Below, one piece after another: positions 60,686-64,000 of a stretch of DNA of 64,000 nt. The DNA lies in contig CAWCPF010000003.1 of assembly GCA_963797485.1 (NCBI GenBank), forward strand, positions 992,001 through 1,056,000, in the 5' to 3' direction. A program made the position numbers and the translations under genes. How positions within the stretch are numbered: the stretch's first letter is position 1; every line of letters starts with the position of its first letter. Source of the DNA: CAWAND01 sp963797485 (GTDB taxonomy: Bacteria; Chloroflexota; Anaerolineae; Anaerolineales; E44-bin32). The notes beneath the pieces were generated by a model, which did no database searches, was not told the origin of the DNA, and saw only the letters and a list, made by a program, of their open reading frames with translations.

Positions 60686-63225
60686 ATGTCGTCTGGCCCG
60701 TTGTTGAGAGCCGGCTTGAAGGATCTGGGCCGCCGGGGCTGGCAGTTCGGGCTGATGGTGCTGGGTGTATCGCTCGGGGTGGCTGTGGTGATGGCCATTG
60801 ACCTGGCCAATCAAGCCGCGGCGGCGGGATTTGACTTGAGCCGCCAGGCTGTTGTCGGCCGCGCCACACACCAGATCGTCGGCGGCCCGGACGGGATCTC
60901 GACAGCTATCTACGCCCAGGTGCGCCGAGAGTTCCCTGACATGCCCAGCGCGCCGGTGATCGGAGGCCAGGCCGTGGCCGGCCCCGACCGCCAGCCGGTG
61001 AGGCTGTTGGGGGTCGACCCGTTGGCAGATCGGGACTTCCGGCCGCTTTTCGACCGGGCCAGCCTGACCGGGGAGGCGATTGCGCCTTTTTTCACAAGCT
61101 CCGATGGCGTGCTTGTGCCGCGAGCGCTGGCCGACGCCGCCGGATTGAGCCCGGGGAGCCGGCTGGAGCTTGAGATCGCTGGCCAGACACGGTCGGCCAC
61201 TCGTCCTGGGGGTGATGCGGGCCGGCGGTCCGAGCACGCCCGGCATCCCCGACGATCTGCTGATCATGGACGTGGCATCAGCGCAGGAACTGCTCGGGAT
61301 GGACGATCGCCTGACCCGGATTGATCTGATCGCCAAGCCAGGCGAGGCGAGCCGGCTTCGGGACATGCTCCCCGTCGGCGCCGCCATCATCGACGTCGGC
61401 CAGCAATCGGCCACCGCCGCAGCAGCTGGCTTCGGCATTCCAGCTCAACCTGACCGCCCTGAGCTTGCTGGCGCTCGTGGTGGGCATGTTCCTGATCTAC
61501 AACACGGTCATGTTTTCGGTCGTACAGCGTCGGACCGTCCTCGCCACCCTGCGCGCCCTTGGCGCCACACCGGCACAGGTGGTCATGATGGTGGGGATCG
61601 AAGCCGCGGCAGTCGGTTTGCTGGGAGCCGTCATCGGCCTTGGGCTGGGCTGGGCGATGGCTCAGGTGGCCGTTCGCCTTGAGGCTCAGACGATCAATGA
61701 TTTCTACTTCGCCGTGAGCGTCCAGCGCGCCGCCCTGCAGGGCGGCTCAGCCGTCAAAGGGCTGCTGCTGGGTCCGCTGGCCAGCCTGGTGGCGGCGGCG
61801 GGTCCGGCGGTCGAAGCTGCCAGAGTGCAGCCGGCCGAGGCCCTGCGGCCGAGCGCGCTCGAGAGCCGGGTCCGGGGCTGGCTGATGCCTGTCAGCCTGA
61901 CCGGCGTCGCCCTGACGGGCTTGGGAACGGCCGGATTGGTCTGGGTGACCCATCCCGTGACGGCCAGTTTTGCGGCCATGTTCGCCGTGCTATTTGGTCT
62001 GGCCCTGCTCACCCCTGCGGCCACCGTCTTCGCCTGCCGCCTGGCGCGCCCGGTCTTGAAGCTGGCGGCTGGACAGCTCGGTGCCATGGCGGCGCGCACG
62101 ATCGATCGAGCTCTCAGCCGCACCAGCGTGGCCATCGCCGCGCTCATGGTGGCGCTTGCGGTCACCATCGGCGTTGGTCTCATGGTCGACAGCTTTCGCA
62201 GCACCGTCGTCAACTGGCTGGACCTCACCCTGCCGGCGGATATTTACCTCTCGGCCCCGGCCGCCGGGGGCACGCGCCCAACCGCCAGCCTGCCGGCCGA
62301 ATTGGCAGAGCGGCTGAAGATAATCCCCGGCATCCAGACGGTGGAGACCTTTCGAGGCGTGACCGTGCCAGGCGGGGAGGGCCCCATTCAACTCTCCGTG
62401 GCCGATGCCCGTCGGGAGCGAGCCGCAGGCTTGTACCGCTTCTCGAGCGGATCGCCGCGGGCGACGTGGGACCGGGTGCTGCAGGGTGCCGTGATCGTGA
62501 ACGAGCCGTTCGCCGTGCGGCACGCCATCGACGGCGCCGGTGGGACGGTGGAGCTTCTGACCGATCGTGGCTGGCACACGTTTCCTGTCGCCGGGGTTTA
62601 CTACGACTACGCCACCGACCAGGATGGCGTGCTGATGGCGGACAGCGTGTACCGCCAATATTGGAACGACCGCTCGATTTCGTCCATGTCGGTCTTCGTG
62701 GCTCCAGGCGCGGACGTAGCTGTCGTTGCCCAGGCGGCACGGGAGGCGATGCAAGGCGCCGGCCTGGAGATTTAAACCAACCGTTCGCTGCGCGAGCAAG
62801 CGTTGGCGATCTTCGATCGGACCTTCGCCATCACGGCCGCCCTCCGGCTTCTGGCCATCTTGGTTGCCTTCGTGGGCGTCCTGAGCGCCTTGTTGGCGCT
62901 GCAGCTGGAACGGCGCCAGGAGCTGGCCACGCTCGTTGCGCTCGGCCTGACCGAAAGAGGCTTGTGGACGCTAAACCTGATGGAAACCGGATTGATCGGC
63001 CTCATCGCCGGGGTTTGCTCCATCCCGGTCGGACTGGTGCTGGCGGCCGTTCTGGCCTACGTGATCAACGTGCGCTCGTTCGGGTGGACGATCGAGCTTC
63101 AGGTTGACCCCTGGATCCTGGCGCAAGCCGTGCTGCTGGGGGTGGTGGCGTCTTTGCTGGCCGGTGTTTACCCGGTGATCCGCTTGACCCGGATGCCGGC
63201 GGCCGAAGGTCTCAGACGTGAGTGA
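60686..63225 (+). CDS. FtsX/LolC-family ABC permease (two frameshifts, one in-frame stop)
   Basis: A large permease of about 846 residues when restored. An N-terminal membrane segment (FGLMVLGVSLGVAVVMAID) precedes a periplasmic domain. The first FtsX domain is FLIYNTVMFSVVQRRTVLAT then LRALGATPAQVV, followed by a second half with AALMVALAVTIGVGLMVDSF. The last FtsX domain is LALQLERRQELATLVALGLT. Frames change near 61190 and near 61440. TAA at 62773 interrupts the frame between GAGLEI and TNRSLREQ, without a shift. Sequence error or a pseudogene are both possible; the intact flanking domains favour error. Confidence 0.78.
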
Positions 63226-63281
63226 TGGATTGAGCGCCGCGAGCGCGCTGGGGTTGGAGATGAGATATCAATCCGAGCCGG

Positions 63282-64000
63282 ATGAGGGACACTGTGCGTA
63301 GAGTCGTGATCGGAATGGGTCTGGGTATTCTCGCCCTGGCCGGGATGTGGTGGTGGCTGAGGCCGGCCGGCGCGCCGGCGGCTGGGCCGGATATTGAATG
63401 GGCGCCCATGGCCCCGCCGGTGTTTGCACGCGGGTAGCCCCGCGCCCCTTTGTGTACCCGATCGACCTGGGGCCGCATCTCGAATATCAGACCGAGTGGT
63501 GGTACTACACCGGCAATCTCGAGACCGCTGACGGCCGGCACTTTGGCTATCAGCTGACGTTCTTCCGGCGCGGCCTGAGTTCCTGACGCAAACAACCGAG
63601 GCGGAGACCTGGCGACACGTGAGATCTACTTCGCCCACCTGGCGCTGACCGACGTGTCGGCCGGCCGGCATCTCAACTGGGAGCGGTTCAGCCGCGGGGC
63701 CCTGGGGCTGGCGGGCGCCACGGGCGAGCCGTACCGCGTGTGGCTCGAAGACTGGCAGGTGCAATCCCCCGATAGGGAAGGGCGGTTCCTGGAGCTTGCG
63801 GCCGGGGCCGAAGGCGATCAACTTGAATCTTAATTTGGAGTCAACCAAACCGTATGTCCCCAATGGCGATCGCGGGCTGAGTCCCAAAGGGCTCGAGGCC
63901 GGCAATGCCTCGTACTACTTGAGCGGGACACGCCTGGCGACAAACGGGCAGATCCGTCTGGGGGACGAGGTGCTGGACGTCCACGGTTTGAGCTGGTTCG
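63282..64000 (+). CDS. AttH/carotenoid 1,2-hydratase-type lipocalin-like protein (partial, multiple frameshifts)
   Basis: An N-terminal membrane anchor (VVIGMGLGILALAGMWWWL) is followed by FVYPIDLGPHLEYQTEWWYY then TGNLETADGRHFGYQLTFFR. Next come REIYFAHLALTDVSAG, FSRGALGLAGATG, RVWLEDWQ and DRGLSPKGLEAGNASYY, the order seen in AttH-domain proteins. The frame changes near 63410-63420, 63578, 63610 and 63822. The protein runs off the window at HGLSWF. The ATPase-permease-AttH trio is a recurrent gene set; the lipocalin-like part may bind a lipid handled by the transporter (inference). Confidence 0.78.

Overview
The window is high-GC bacterial DNA. The gene content suggests a Chloroflexota (Anaerolineae-like) organism: an EF-Tu of the Chloroflexi type, a secreted lipoprotein with an NBR1-like Ig domain, an ECF sigma factor paired with a DUF5667-type membrane protein, and C+ (zinc-binding) forms of S4 and S14. 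This taxonomic call rests on recognising families by eye, not on a search. About fifteen clearly conserved genes (rpoB, fusA, recA, secY, rplC, rpsI and others) are broken by one-base frame changes. Since most of them are essential, this looks like sequencing or assembly indels, not decay. I give full gene spans and mark each break.

Layout. 0-1.7 kb: a pterin/folate cluster (folB and an SDR reductase leftward, folE rightward). 1.7-4.2 kb: cytochrome bd oxidase cydAB behind a promoter carrying a Rex/CRP-like operator. 4.4-7.0 kb: ECF sigma factor plus membrane partner, a small conserved protein and an esterase. 7.1-10.4 kb: transketolase, ribose-5-phosphate isomerase B and a possible PD-(D/E)XK protein. 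10.4-12.5 kb: prolyl-tRNA synthetase preceded by what looks like a proline-rich leader-peptide attenuator. 12.5-17.2 kb: a leftward branched-chain amino acid ABC transporter (livKHMGF). 17.6-18.8 kb: recA with a LexA-like box in its promoter. 18.9-20.4 kb: a repeat island with three ~181-bp copies, two minisatellites and a GIY-YIG nuclease gene. 20.4-29.2 kb: NBR1-Ig lipoprotein, a pfkB kinase-GNAT-ahcY operon, a TPR lytic transglycosylase, a CPA2 antiporter and a GNAT.

29.3-55.3 kb is the transcription/translation superoperon: rpoB, rpsL-rpsG-fusA-tuf, then the S10, spc and alpha operons through rplQ, followed by truA-rplM-rpsI. Internal promoters are visible before rpoB, before rpsL and inside the end of map. 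rpoC is not next to rpoB, and infA is missing between map and rpmJ. 55.3-64 kb: a YabN-like MazG fusion, a metallophosphoesterase lipoprotein, ATP-dependent PEP carboxykinase, and a LolCDE/AttH-type export cluster cut by the window end.

The most interesting element is the proS leader at 10434-10625. A near-consensus promoter starts transcription at or next to the AUG of a 33-residue peptide with seven prolines. The RNA can then form either a terminator hairpin or a mutually exclusive 12-bp antiterminator, as in trp-type attenuation. Also notable are leaderless start arrangements at several genes, the NNG-rich codon cores of recA and tuf, and the repeat island around the GIY-YIG gene.
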